DNA of 64,000 nt from Acidobacteriota bacterium (GTDB taxonomy: Bacteria > Acidobacteriota > Terriglobia > Terriglobales > Acidobacteriaceae), in NCBI GenBank assembly GCA_021792135.1, contig JAJYVF010000013.1, positions 62,001 to 126,000 of the forward strand, given 5' to 3'. Shown piece by piece: positions 47,322 to 59,399 of the stretch. Below the pieces are notes generated by a model. That model did not search any database. It saw only the letters and a program-made list of their open reading frames with translations, and was not told the DNA's origin. The translations under genes were made by a program, and so were the position numbers. How positions within the stretch are numbered: position 1 is the stretch's first letter; each line of letters starts with the position of its first letter.

Positions 47322-48137
47322 TTACCTCTGCGCTCCCTGCGCCCGGGCAGTTCGCTTGCCGGTTTCGCTCCTGGTGTTCGCTGCGGCCGGAGCCTGTGCC
47401 GGAGGCCGCGGAAGCTGTGCCGGCGCCCCCGCCACATATCCCACCGTCGGCGATCCGTACACCGCTGTCGCCGGCATCGGCCATGGCCCGGCAAAGCTCG
47501 CCGGGAGACCTTCCTGCACCGCGATGTTCTTCAGGTCCTGCACCTGCGTTCCCGGTGGCACCATCGAGAGCGATGCGTTCTGGCTCAGCTGCAGCGCCCG
47601 GATGTAAGCCGCGATCGCCCAGCGGTCCACCGGCGCAACCTGCGCTTTATAGTCGGGCATCGCCCCATAGCCGTTGGTCATCACGTAGAAGTAGTGGCTC
47701 AGCGGCTGCGCCAGCCGCCGCGGATCGTGCAGGTTCCCGGCCGGCTTGTATCCGCGTTCAACAATCATCCCCGCGCCGTTGCCCACCCGCGAATGGCAGG
47801 GAGTGCAGTACACGTTGAACCGCTCCTGCCCGCGCGCCAGCACCTGCATGGTCACCGGGAACGGCATCATGTCCGCTTCTTTGCCGTTCATCAGCCCGGT
47901 GTAAAAGTAGTCGGTCTCGTACAGCTGCCCGCGCGCCACTGTATGTTCCACCTGCGGCCGTACCGACCTTCCATCGGCAAACAGCTTCGATCCGCGCTGC
48001 GGAAACATTCTCGGCTGGTTCTGCATATCCTGCCGGCAACCCGCAGCCAGCAAAAGCAGTCCGAGCGCGCCTGCCATCTCAAGACCACGCAGCAGCGCGG
48101 AGGAGCGGGCGGTCTCTCTGAACGCTCTACGCTGCAC
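47322..48137 (-). CDS. actE: Alternative complex III cytochrome c subunit ActE
   Basis: A lipid-anchored cytochrome c with one haem site, CTPCH, in FNVYCTPCHSRVGNGAGMI, and a Met ligand in NGYGAMPDYK. The signal ends at a lipobox LAAGC in ALGLLLLAAGCRQDM. The start is uncertain. The GTG at 48137 gives a basic n-region (VQRRAFRETARSSALLRG), whereas the ATG at 48077 begins directly in the hydrophobic part. Neither has a clear ribosome-binding site. It carries electrons from the ActA haems toward the oxidase. A Pro/Ala-rich tail of about 35 residues ends it. Confidence 0.88.
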   Translation of the reverse strand: MQRRAFRETARSSALLRGLEMAGALGLLLLAAGCRQDMQNQPRMFPQRGSKLFADGRSVRPQVEHTVARGQLYETDYFYTGLMNGKEADMMPFPVTMQVLARGQERFNVYCTPCHSRVGNGAGMIVERGYKPAGNLHDPRRLAQPLSHYFYVMTNGYGAMPDYKAQVAPVDRWAIAAYIRALQLSQNASLSMVPPGTQVQDLKNIAVQEGLPASFAGPWPMPATAVYGSPTVGYVAGAPAQLPRPPAQAPAAANTRSETGKRTARAQGAQR

Positions 48138-48264
48138 GCTGCAGGCCCGGCCGGTCGCAGGCTCGTCACCCCCGAAAGGCCGGGTGACGCGACGGATGAG
48201 ACCCGCCTCCGGAGCGGGGCTCACGCGGTCCGACGAAGCCACATTTCTGAAGATGAGCCTGCGA

Positions 48265-48806
48265 TTAATACTCCACCTCCACCACCGAGACCGGCGTGTG
48301 CGCTTCCAGAAAACTACGCGTCTCCATGACATCGAACTTCGGATCCGTCGATTCCACGCAAAGGAAGAACTTGTCGGTCGTTGCGCCATTGCGGAAATTC
48401 GGAGCATTGAAGACCGGGTGATACAGCTTGGGCAGCCCGTTCAGCGCCAGCATCCCGAAACATGCCGAGAGGCCCGCGTACAGAATCGTCCACTCGTAGG
48501 CGGGAACCACGAAGGCCGGCCACGAGTAGTACGGCCGCCCCGCGACGTTCAGCGGATACGCCCACACGTTGATCCAGGTCTCCAGCCCGAACATCGCCGC
48601 CAGTCCCAGCAGACCGCCGATCAGACACACCAGCGAAACCTCATCCCGGTGGAACCCGATCGCCTCCGCCGCTTCCTCCACCGGATAGGGCGTGTAGCAG
48701 TCCATCCGCCGGTACCCTTCGGCATGCGCCGCTTTGGCTGCATGCACCAGGTCGCTGGGCGAGTCGAATTCGGCCATCAGACCGTATATTCCTTCAGGTA
48801 AAGGCA

Positions 48807-48807
<1 letters not shown>
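48265..48807 (-). CDS. actD: Alternative complex III subunit ActD (DUF3341)
   Basis: A 180-residue protein with the DUF3341 fold. It starts with YGLMAEFDSPSDLVHAAKAA, then EGYRRMDCYTPYPVEEAAEAI and two transmembrane helices (VSLVCLIGGLLGLAAMFGL and a second around WTILYAGLSACFGM). The N-terminal part is cytosolic and contacts ActC. The start overlaps the actC stop by one base. It is a structural subunit without cofactor. Confidence 0.93.
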
Positions 48808-50228
<1,421 letters not shown>

Positions 50229-50327
50229 TCCTTCTGGATCCTCTTACCGGTTCACTCGCCGCTTTCCGCTCACCGGCTGACTCGCTGCTGACTCGCTGAT
50301 CTGTTGCCTGCTCCTGCTGGACGATGC

Positions 50328-53455
<3,128 letters not shown>

Positions 53456-53459
<4 letters not shown>

Positions 53460-54343
53460 CGGTGACAAACCTCGCAGCTGGTCAGCTCACGCGGGTTGCG
53501 TATCTTGTAGTGCACCGCCAAAAATTTCCCCAGCGCTTCCTGATCCGTGAACTTCGTGTAGTGCAATCCCGCCGGTAACATCTCCGGCCCGGTATCTTCG
53601 CTGTCAATCGTCGTGCCCACCCCCTGCGGATGCAGCCCCGCCAGCGGCTGGTTCAGCGCGGCCACCTGTTCTCCGGCGCCGGGCTGCGGATTCTCCTCCG
53701 TACACGTCACGCTCTCGGCCGTCGGCATTCCCTTCTTCACATCGTCCGAGGCGCACCACACCGGATGCAGCTCCGATGCGTCTTTCCACGCCATGTTGTA
53801 GATCTCGCTCGTCGGCCGCAGGTTCTTCTCCGGATTGCGGTGACAGTTCAGACACCACTCCATCTGCAGCGAGTTCTGCATGTACATGATGGGCATCTGA
53901 TCCACGCGGCCGTGACAGGTCGCGCACCCGATGCCCTTATTCACGTGAATTTCGTGATTGAAGAAGACGTAATCCGGCAGGTCGTGCACCCGCGTCCACG
54001 TGATCGACTCGCCCGTCGCCCAGCTTTGGCGCACCGGCGCGAGGATCTGCGCGTCCGTCCAGATCTCGGCATGGCAGTTCATGCACGTCTTGGTGGGAGG
54101 AATCCCTGCGTAGCTCGACTCCTCCACCGTCGTGTGACAGTACTGGCACTGCAACCCCAGCCCCTCGACGTGGTGCTTGTGGCTGAAAGGCACCGGCTGA
54201 TCGGCCCTCTGTCCCTGGCGCGTCACCCAGGGAGATCGCTGCAGTTCGTCGAGTGTCAGCCCCAGCCCAATGATGATCAGCCCCGTCAGTACTAGGCTCA
54301 TCCGAGCCAGAGCGTTCGAGCTGCGGTCAAAAATCTGCGCCAT
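53456..54343 (-). CDS. actA: Alternative complex III pentahaem cytochrome c subunit ActA
   Basis: A 295-residue membrane-anchored cytochrome c with one N-terminal helix (ALARMSLVLTGLIIIGLGL) and five CxxCH haem sites: CQYCH, CMNCH, CATCH, CLNCH and CEVCH. Its order and number match ActA of known ACIII complexes. It receives electrons from the ActB iron-sulfur centres and hands them to ActE or the oxidase. It is the first gene of the twelve-gene operon. CRP/FNR-type boxes lie about 213-250 bp upstream of its start. Confidence 0.95.
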
Positions 54344-54885
54344 GAATGCGTCCCGCTTCTCCTGGTGAATCGCTGCAATGAGAGAACTTCAGCGCTTCCG
54401 AAATCCGCGCCCGTCCGTCTGAGGAGACGCCTTCATCAGCAAACGGCATCCCACCCAGCTTTGCGGGGCGTTTTCCGAAATTGCCATGCTGCCTTCCAGT
54501 GCGTGGAGCTTCGATTGCCTGCTCAGATCCCGCGCCCCGGAATGAACCCCTGATTTGTGTTCTGGATCACAACTGACTGTGATCTACATCACATTTTCGC
54601 GCAAGAAAGAACTATAGCGGCTGCGTGGCGCGCTGTGCAAGCCATGCACGATGGGAATCGAAATTTTCCTTCATCTCCGGGAAATTCTTCCCGCGCACGG
54701 GCCACAGCGCACCACCGCCGGCTGCCCTCCTGAGGCGGGCGCGCCGCATTTCTCATGCGTTGTCCGGGGACCATAATCTGTAACAATTTCAATGACATTT
54801 AGGCAAATCGCGCGCCGGCAATCCCTGTTTTCGTCCTTCCCGTTCCCTTTTGCCTGTTGCCTCTTGCCTGTACTCTGTCTGTGCC
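54344..54885. other. Upstream region of the respiratory operon and of the glycosylase gene
   Basis: These 542 bp separate two divergent genes and hold no supported gene. They contain two tandem CRP/FNR-type boxes at 54556-54593 and, further on, a GGGAA/TTCCC small dyad near 54680-54694. The rest is GC-rich and without a clear sigma-70 promoter that I can name. Confidence 0.5.
54556..54593. promoter_or_regulatory. Tandem CRP/FNR-type binding sites upstream of actA
   Basis: Box 1 (54556-54571) reads TGTGTTCTGGATCACA, one mismatch from TGTGA-N6-TCACA. Box 2 (54578-54593) reads TGTGATCTACATCACA, an exact match and close to the Escherichia coli CRP consensus. Their centres are 22 bp apart, about two helical turns, so two dimers would lie on the same face. 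The core TGAT-N4-ATCA of box 2 also fits FNR-like proteins. Regulation by a Crp/Fnr-family protein is inferred. Confidence 0.75.
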
Positions 54886-55575
54886 ATGATCGACGGACGC
54901 CGCCCCGTTCGTTACGACGCCGGCCTCGCCTGCCGCCAGCTTGCCGAAGCCGATCCGAAGCTCGGCCAGCTCATCGAGCGCGCCGGGCCCTTCCTGCTCC
55001 GCATCAAAAGCCAGCACTCGCCCTTTGAAGCCCTGCTCGAATCAATCGTTTATCAGCAGCTTCACGGCAAAGCCGCCGCGGCCATCCTCAAACGCCTGCT
55101 CATGGCCCTGGGAGAAATTCATCCCGCCCCCGGGCATCTGCTGGAAGCCCAGGAAGAGACGCTGCGCGCTGCTGGCCTCTCCGCCGGCAAGATCCGGGCC
55201 CTCCGCGACCTGGCCGCGAGAACCCTCGACGGCACCGTCCCCACCCTCGCCCGCATCCGGCGCATGTCCGACGCCGAGATCGTCGAGCGCCTCACCCAGG
55301 TCCGCGGCATCGGCACCTGGACCGTCGAAATGCTCCTCATCTTCCGCCTGGGCCGCCCCGATGTCCTGCCCGTCACCGACTATGGTGTCCGCAAGGGCTT
55401 CGCTCTCACCTTCCACCGCCTCCCCAAAAGCAAGCCCTTCGACGCTGCCATGCTGGCCAAACCCGGCCAGATGATCCGCCGCGCCGAGAAGTGGCGCCCC
55501 TGGCGCTCCGTCGCCAGCTGGTATCTGTGGCGGGCCTGCGACCTCGAGGGGAAAAAGATGGTCCTCCCGGACTAA
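54886..55575 (+). CDS. DNA-3-methyladenine glycosylase, AlkA-like (HhH-GPD)
   Basis: A 229-residue helix-hairpin-helix glycosylase that removes alkylated bases from DNA in base-excision repair. The helix-hairpin-helix is LTQVRGIGTWTVEMLLIF, and the catalytic Asp follows in LPVTDYGVRKGFAL. FEALLESIVYQQLHGKAAAAI matches the family's N-terminal helices. The ATG at 54886 is preferred over the upstream one at 54850, which adds 12 residues with no similarity. It is divergent from the respiratory operon and convergent with the EamA transporter gene. Confidence 0.9.
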   Translation: MIDGRRPVRYDAGLACRQLAEADPKLGQLIERAGPFLLRIKSQHSPFEALLESIVYQQLHGKAAAAILKRLLMALGEIHPAPGHLLEAQEETLRAAGLSAGKIRALRDLAARTLDGTVPTLARIRRMSDAEIVERLTQVRGIGTWTVEMLLIFRLGRPDVLPVTDYGVRKGFALTFHRLPKSKPFDAAMLAKPGQMIRRAEKWRPWRSVASWYLWRACDLEGKKMVLPD

Positions 55576-55673
55576 CAGCCGGTCCGCCGGAGCAGAGTCG
55601 GAATGGCTGCTCCGCTGCCCCCGCACCGACACGGCACAAATCGGATTGGAGAATCTGCCGAATCTGTGAAGCC

Positions 55674-56657
55674 TTACGCCTCGTGCTCGACGAGACCGGT
55701 TTCAATCTCCGCCGCCGGGCGGCCGCTCTTCATCTGCGACGAGTTGACGAGCGCGACCGCGCCGATCACCGCCACCATGCCCACATACTCCGTGGGCTGC
55801 AGATGCTCGCCGAGCACCGCCGCGCCAAGAATTACCGCGACCACCGGATTCACGTAGGCATACGTAGCCACCTTCGCCACCGGTACGTGGTGAATCAGCC
55901 AGATGTAGCAGGAGAAACCCAGCAGCGATCCGAAGCAGACCATGTAGCCGACCGCGCCGATGCTTCTCTCATTCCAGATCGCCTGCGGCCACTGCCAGGC
56001 CAGTGTTGCCACCATGAGATTGCAGAGCCCTGCTGCCAGCATCTCCCATCCGGCCGCCACCAGGGGATCCACCGGCAGCCGCATGTGCCGGAACAGCACT
56101 GACCCGGCAGACCAGCTGAGGGCTCCCAGCAGCACGACCAGCGCCGCGATGATCTGCATCGGCCGGCCGCCGTGGTGCGTCTCCACAGCGGCGTGAAAGC
56201 TCGGCCACAAGAGCGCGACCAGCGCCACAACGCCCAGCGCCACCCCCGCAACCCCACGCCCGCGCAGCTGCTCGCCTCCCGGCACGAACGTTTCGATCAC
56301 GGCGACGTACAGCGGGATCACCGCCACGATCAGCGCTGCCAGCCCGCTTGCCAGATACTTCTCGCTCCACACCAGCCCGATATTTCCGCCAAACAGCAGC
56401 AGCAGGCCCAGCACCCCCAGCTGCGCCATCACACGCCCGCTGTGCAGCAGCTGCTTCCGCCGCAGAGCGCAGAAGCTCAGCATGATGATCGCGCCCAGCA
56501 GCATGCGCGCTCCGGCCAGGATCGTCGGCGGCAGCAGCCGCACGCCAATGCTCATCGCCGTGAAGTTCGCACCCCAGCACAGATACACGCTGGCAAAGGC
56601 CAGAAGCACCCCAAGCCGGGGTGGGTGAGTGCTGGAGTTCGCAACCGCGGAGGCCAT
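55674..56657 (-). CDS. EamA-family (DMT) transporter
   Basis: A 327-residue transporter with ten transmembrane segments in two EamA repeats. The first is LGVLLAFASVYLCWGANFTA to about residue 140, and the second begins at AALVVLLGALSWSAGSVLFR. The conserved NPVVAVILGAAVLGE segment ends the second repeat. Members export amino acids or other metabolites. The substrate is not predictable. Its start at 56657 is 170 bp from the divergent NIF3-like gene. Confidence 0.9.
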   Translation of the reverse strand: MASAVANSSTHPPRLGVLLAFASVYLCWGANFTAMSIGVRLLPPTILAGARMLLGAIIMLSFCALRRKQLLHSGRVMAQLGVLGLLLLFGGNIGLVWSEKYLASGLAALIVAVIPLYVAVIETFVPGGEQLRGRGVAGVALGVVALVALLWPSFHAAVETHHGGRPMQIIAALVVLLGALSWSAGSVLFRHMRLPVDPLVAAGWEMLAAGLCNLMVATLAWQWPQAIWNERSIGAVGYMVCFGSLLGFSCYIWLIHHVPVAKVATYAYVNPVVAVILGAAVLGEHLQPTEYVGMVAVIGAVALVNSSQMKSGRPAAEIETGLVEHEA

Positions 56658-56826
56658 CTGCTTCCATCGTAACTTCCGGTTGCGAAATCCAGTCCCGCAA
56701 CGAGCCTCTCTCCCGCCTCATCTCGTCGTGATCTCCTCGCCCTGCATCAACGGCCTGCAGGTTCCCCTCCCCGGCCCATCCGGCATACTCTTAGGCGAAG
56801 CTTCTCCCAGGAGGCGATGCGCCCCA

Positions 56827-57747
56827 ATGATCCGCCCACTCGCTTTGCTGTTTGCCTTTCTGCCTGCCGCGCTGCCGGTCCCTGGCCAGACTCCGTCGCT
56901 GACCGCCGCTGCGGTCATGCACCGAGTCATGCAGGCCACCGGAGCCACCCCCCCGCCTGACACCGTCGACACCCTCAAGGCCGGCGACCCCAATACCGTC
57001 GTCACCGGTATCGCCACCACCTTCATGGACACCTACGCGGTTCTCCAGCAGGCCGTCGCCGACGGCGACAACCTCGTCATCACCCACGAGCCGACCTTTT
57101 ATAACCACCCCGACGACATGTCCCTCATCCCCGGCGATCCCGTACAGGAACAGAAGCTCGCCTATATCCGCCAGCATCACCTCGTCGTCTGGCGCTTCCA
57201 CGACACCTGGCACCTCCGCCAGCCCGACGGCATCCTCACCGGCATGATCGGCGAGTTCGGCTGGAAGCCCTACCAGAACGCCTCCATCCCGTATCTCTTT
57301 ACGCTGCCGCCCACCACCGTCGGCCAGCTCGCCGCCTCCCTCCAGCTCCGCACCGGTGCGCGCGTCATCCGCATCGTCGGCGACCCTGCCATGCCCGTCA
57401 CCCAGGTAGCTCTCATGCCCGGTGCTGCCGGATTCCTGCCCCAGGTCAAAGTCCTCGAACGCGATGACGTGCAGGTCCTCGTCGCCGGCGAATCCCGCGA
57501 ATGGGAAACCGTCCCTTACGTGCAGGACGCAGCAGCCGAAGGCCGCCACAAGGCCCTCATCCTCCTCGGCCATGAAGTCTCCGAGGAAGCCGGCATGCAG
57601 TATTGCGCCGAGTGGCTGAAGACCATCGTCCCCGGCATCCCCATCACTTTCATCCGGGCTGGCGAGCCCTTCCACGCGCCGCCCCTGCTCTCTTCGCCGG
57701 CGCCCACCACCTCTGAGTCCGATTCCCCGGTGCCCGCCCTGCGGTAA
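56827..57747 (+). CDS. Exported NIF3-like protein
   Basis: A 306-residue protein of the NIF3/YbgI dinuclear-metal family. The landmark stretch is GDNLVITHEPTFYNH, together with NTVVTGIATTFMDTYAVLQQ and LILLGHEVSEEAGMQYCAEWL, which supply metal-binding His, Asp and Glu residues. Unusually it opens with a signal peptide (RPLALLFAFLPAALPVPGQT), so it seems to act outside the cytoplasm. AGGAGG lies about 12 bp before the ATG at 56827. The frame continues upstream to 56629 but that part is not protein-like. The chemical function is unknown. Confidence 0.82.
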   Translation: MIRPLALLFAFLPAALPVPGQTPSLTAAAVMHRVMQATGATPPPDTVDTLKAGDPNTVVTGIATTFMDTYAVLQQAVADGDNLVITHEPTFYNHPDDMSLIPGDPVQEQKLAYIRQHHLVVWRFHDTWHLRQPDGILTGMIGEFGWKPYQNASIPYLFTLPPTTVGQLAASLQLRTGARVIRIVGDPAMPVTQVALMPGAAGFLPQVKVLERDDVQVLVAGESREWETVPYVQDAAAEGRHKALILLGHEVSEEAGMQYCAEWLKTIVPGIPITFIRAGEPFHAPPLLSSPAPTTSESDSPVPALR

Positions 57748-58163
57748 GGCTGCGGGTTCCGGCACGGGTACTCCCCGATCAAAACTTTGGTAATGTTGCC
57801 CTCAGGATTTTCCTTGCTCCCGCCGCACCCGTCCTTCATGCTGAAACTCGGGGATCGTCTGCTCGGCAGCCGATCCCCTTCGCATTTCCGGTCCCAGGAC
57901 CCCCGATCCTGTTCTTTGAGAACTCGATTTCCGCCGCGACTCCCGCAGCCCCGTGTGTGTCTGCCACGCTGATCTCCTTTGTTTCCCACACATGCGCAAC
58001 ATCAACCGCTAAGTCCAGTCATTTCCGCACATACGAAATAGCTGCTCCGTAACTGGTCTGTTTTCAATCCTATACAATAGAGCGAGAGTTCTTTGTTTGT
58101 GGTGCGGCCACGTCACCGCGCATTGATGCCGACCGGGTGTGGCCCTGCTATCCTGAACCTGCT
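57748..58163. other. Intergenic stretch between NIF3-like and deoxyhypusine-synthase-like genes
   Basis: These 416 bp hold no supported gene. A terminator-like hairpin lies at 57850-57878. A TATACAAT box at 58071-58078, about 90 bp before the next start, could be a -10 element, though its -35 is weak. The rest shows nothing I can identify. Confidence 0.45.
57850..57878 (+). terminator. Terminator-like hairpin after the NIF3-like gene
   Basis: GGGGATCG and CGATCCCC form a perfect 8-bp stem around a 13-nt loop, about 100 bp after the NIF3-like stop, followed by TTCGCATTTCC. The T-run is interrupted, so termination is only likely. Confidence 0.5.
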
Positions 58164-59225
58164 ATGCCTTCGAAGCAGGAATTACTAAGAGATCCCATCC
58201 GCCACATCGACATCAAAGCCCACAACGTGGTCGCTCTGGTCGACGCCATGCAGTCCATGGCCTACAGCTCCCGTGACCTCGCCCGGGCGGCTTCCATTTA
58301 CGAGCGCATGCTCCGCGACCAGGACTGCGGCATCATCCTCTGTCTCGCCGGCTCGCTCATCTCGGCCGGCCTCAAACAGATCTTTGTCGACCTCATCCGC
58401 AACCATATGGTCGATGCGGTCGTCTCGACCGGGGCCAACATCGTCGATCAGGACTTCTTCGAGGCTCTCGGCTTCAAACACTACATTGCCGACGACCTCT
58501 ATAAGTCCGGCACCCAGGACGGCGTCCTGCGCGAGCTGATGATCGACCGCATCTACGACACCCTCATCGACGAGGAAGAGCTTCGCCTCTGCGACGAAAC
58601 CACGGAAAAGGTCGCGAATGAACTCGATCCCCGCCCCTACAGCTCCCGCGAGTTCATCCGCGCCATGGGCGCGTGGCTGGAGATGAACGACAAGACGCCG
58701 GAAAAAGGCGGCGTCGATTCCATCGTGCTCTCGGCGTACCAGAAGGACGTCCCGATCTTCTGCCCCGCCTTCAGCGACTGTTCCGCGGGGTTCGGCCTGG
58801 TCGCCCACCAGCACAAGCGCCAGGATAAGCCAAAGGTTTCCATCGACTCGGCAAAGGACTTCTACGAGCTGACCCAGCTCAAGATCGCCAACCCCACCAC
58901 CGGCCTCCTCATGATCGGCGGCGGCGTTCCCAAGAATTTTGCCCAGGATATCGTGGTCGCCGCCGACATCCTCGGCAATGAAGCCCCGATGCACAAATAC
59001 GCCATCCAGATCACGGTGGCTGATGTTCGCGATGGCGCCCTTTCCTCCAGTACCCTCAAGGAAGCCAGCTCCTGGGGCAAGGTCGACACCACCTTTGAAC
59101 AGATGGTTTACAGCGAAGCCACCCTCGCGCTTCCGCTCATCACCGGCTATGCCTGGCACAAACAGGCATTCGCCGCCCGCCGCGAGCGCCGCTGGAGCCG
59201 CCTCCTCGAGCCCGTGCACGCCTGA
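58164..59225 (+). CDS. Deoxyhypusine-synthase-like NAD-dependent enzyme
   Basis: A 353-residue Rossmann-fold protein of the deoxyhypusine synthase family. The catalytic lysine region reads LKEASSWGKVDTTFEQ with Lys306 in the position of the enzyme-imine lysine. GIILCLAGSLISAGLKQI, DAVVSTGANIVDQDFFEALGF and GLLMIGGGVPKNFAQD are other landmarks. Bacteria lack the eIF5A substrate, and some bacterial members make homospermidine or similar polyamines from spermidine or putrescine. Which reaction applies here is unknown. The ATG at 58164 is preferred because the nine residues before it do not match the family. A terminator hairpin follows. Confidence 0.85.
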   Translation: MPSKQELLRDPIRHIDIKAHNVVALVDAMQSMAYSSRDLARAASIYERMLRDQDCGIILCLAGSLISAGLKQIFVDLIRNHMVDAVVSTGANIVDQDFFEALGFKHYIADDLYKSGTQDGVLRELMIDRIYDTLIDEEELRLCDETTEKVANELDPRPYSSREFIRAMGAWLEMNDKTPEKGGVDSIVLSAYQKDVPIFCPAFSDCSAGFGLVAHQHKRQDKPKVSIDSAKDFYELTQLKIANPTTGLLMIGGGVPKNFAQDIVVAADILGNEAPMHKYAIQITVADVRDGALSSSTLKEASSWGKVDTTFEQMVYSEATLALPLITGYAWHKQAFAARRERRWSRLLEPVHA

Positions 59226-59234
59226 TTCCAATGC

Positions 59235-59257
59235 GGCGCGGTTCCCGCAACCGCGCC
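59235..59257 (+). terminator. Terminator-like hairpin after the deoxyhypusine-synthase-like gene
   Basis: GGCGCGGTT and AACCGCGCC form a perfect 9-bp stem with a 5-nt loop, beginning 9 bp after the stop codon. The tail that follows is TACCACAAAAG and not T-rich, so Rho-independent termination is probable but not certain. Confidence 0.5.
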
Positions 59258-59399
59258 TACCACAAAAGAGTTACTGTGGTTACCTCGGACCCTCACTGAA
59301 TTCCCTTCCGGAATCTCTGCCGCTTCCCCTATACTTACCCCGGATTCCTTCGCCTGCATTACTAAAGGTGATTCGAATAGCCGCTGACGGACGTCGAGT

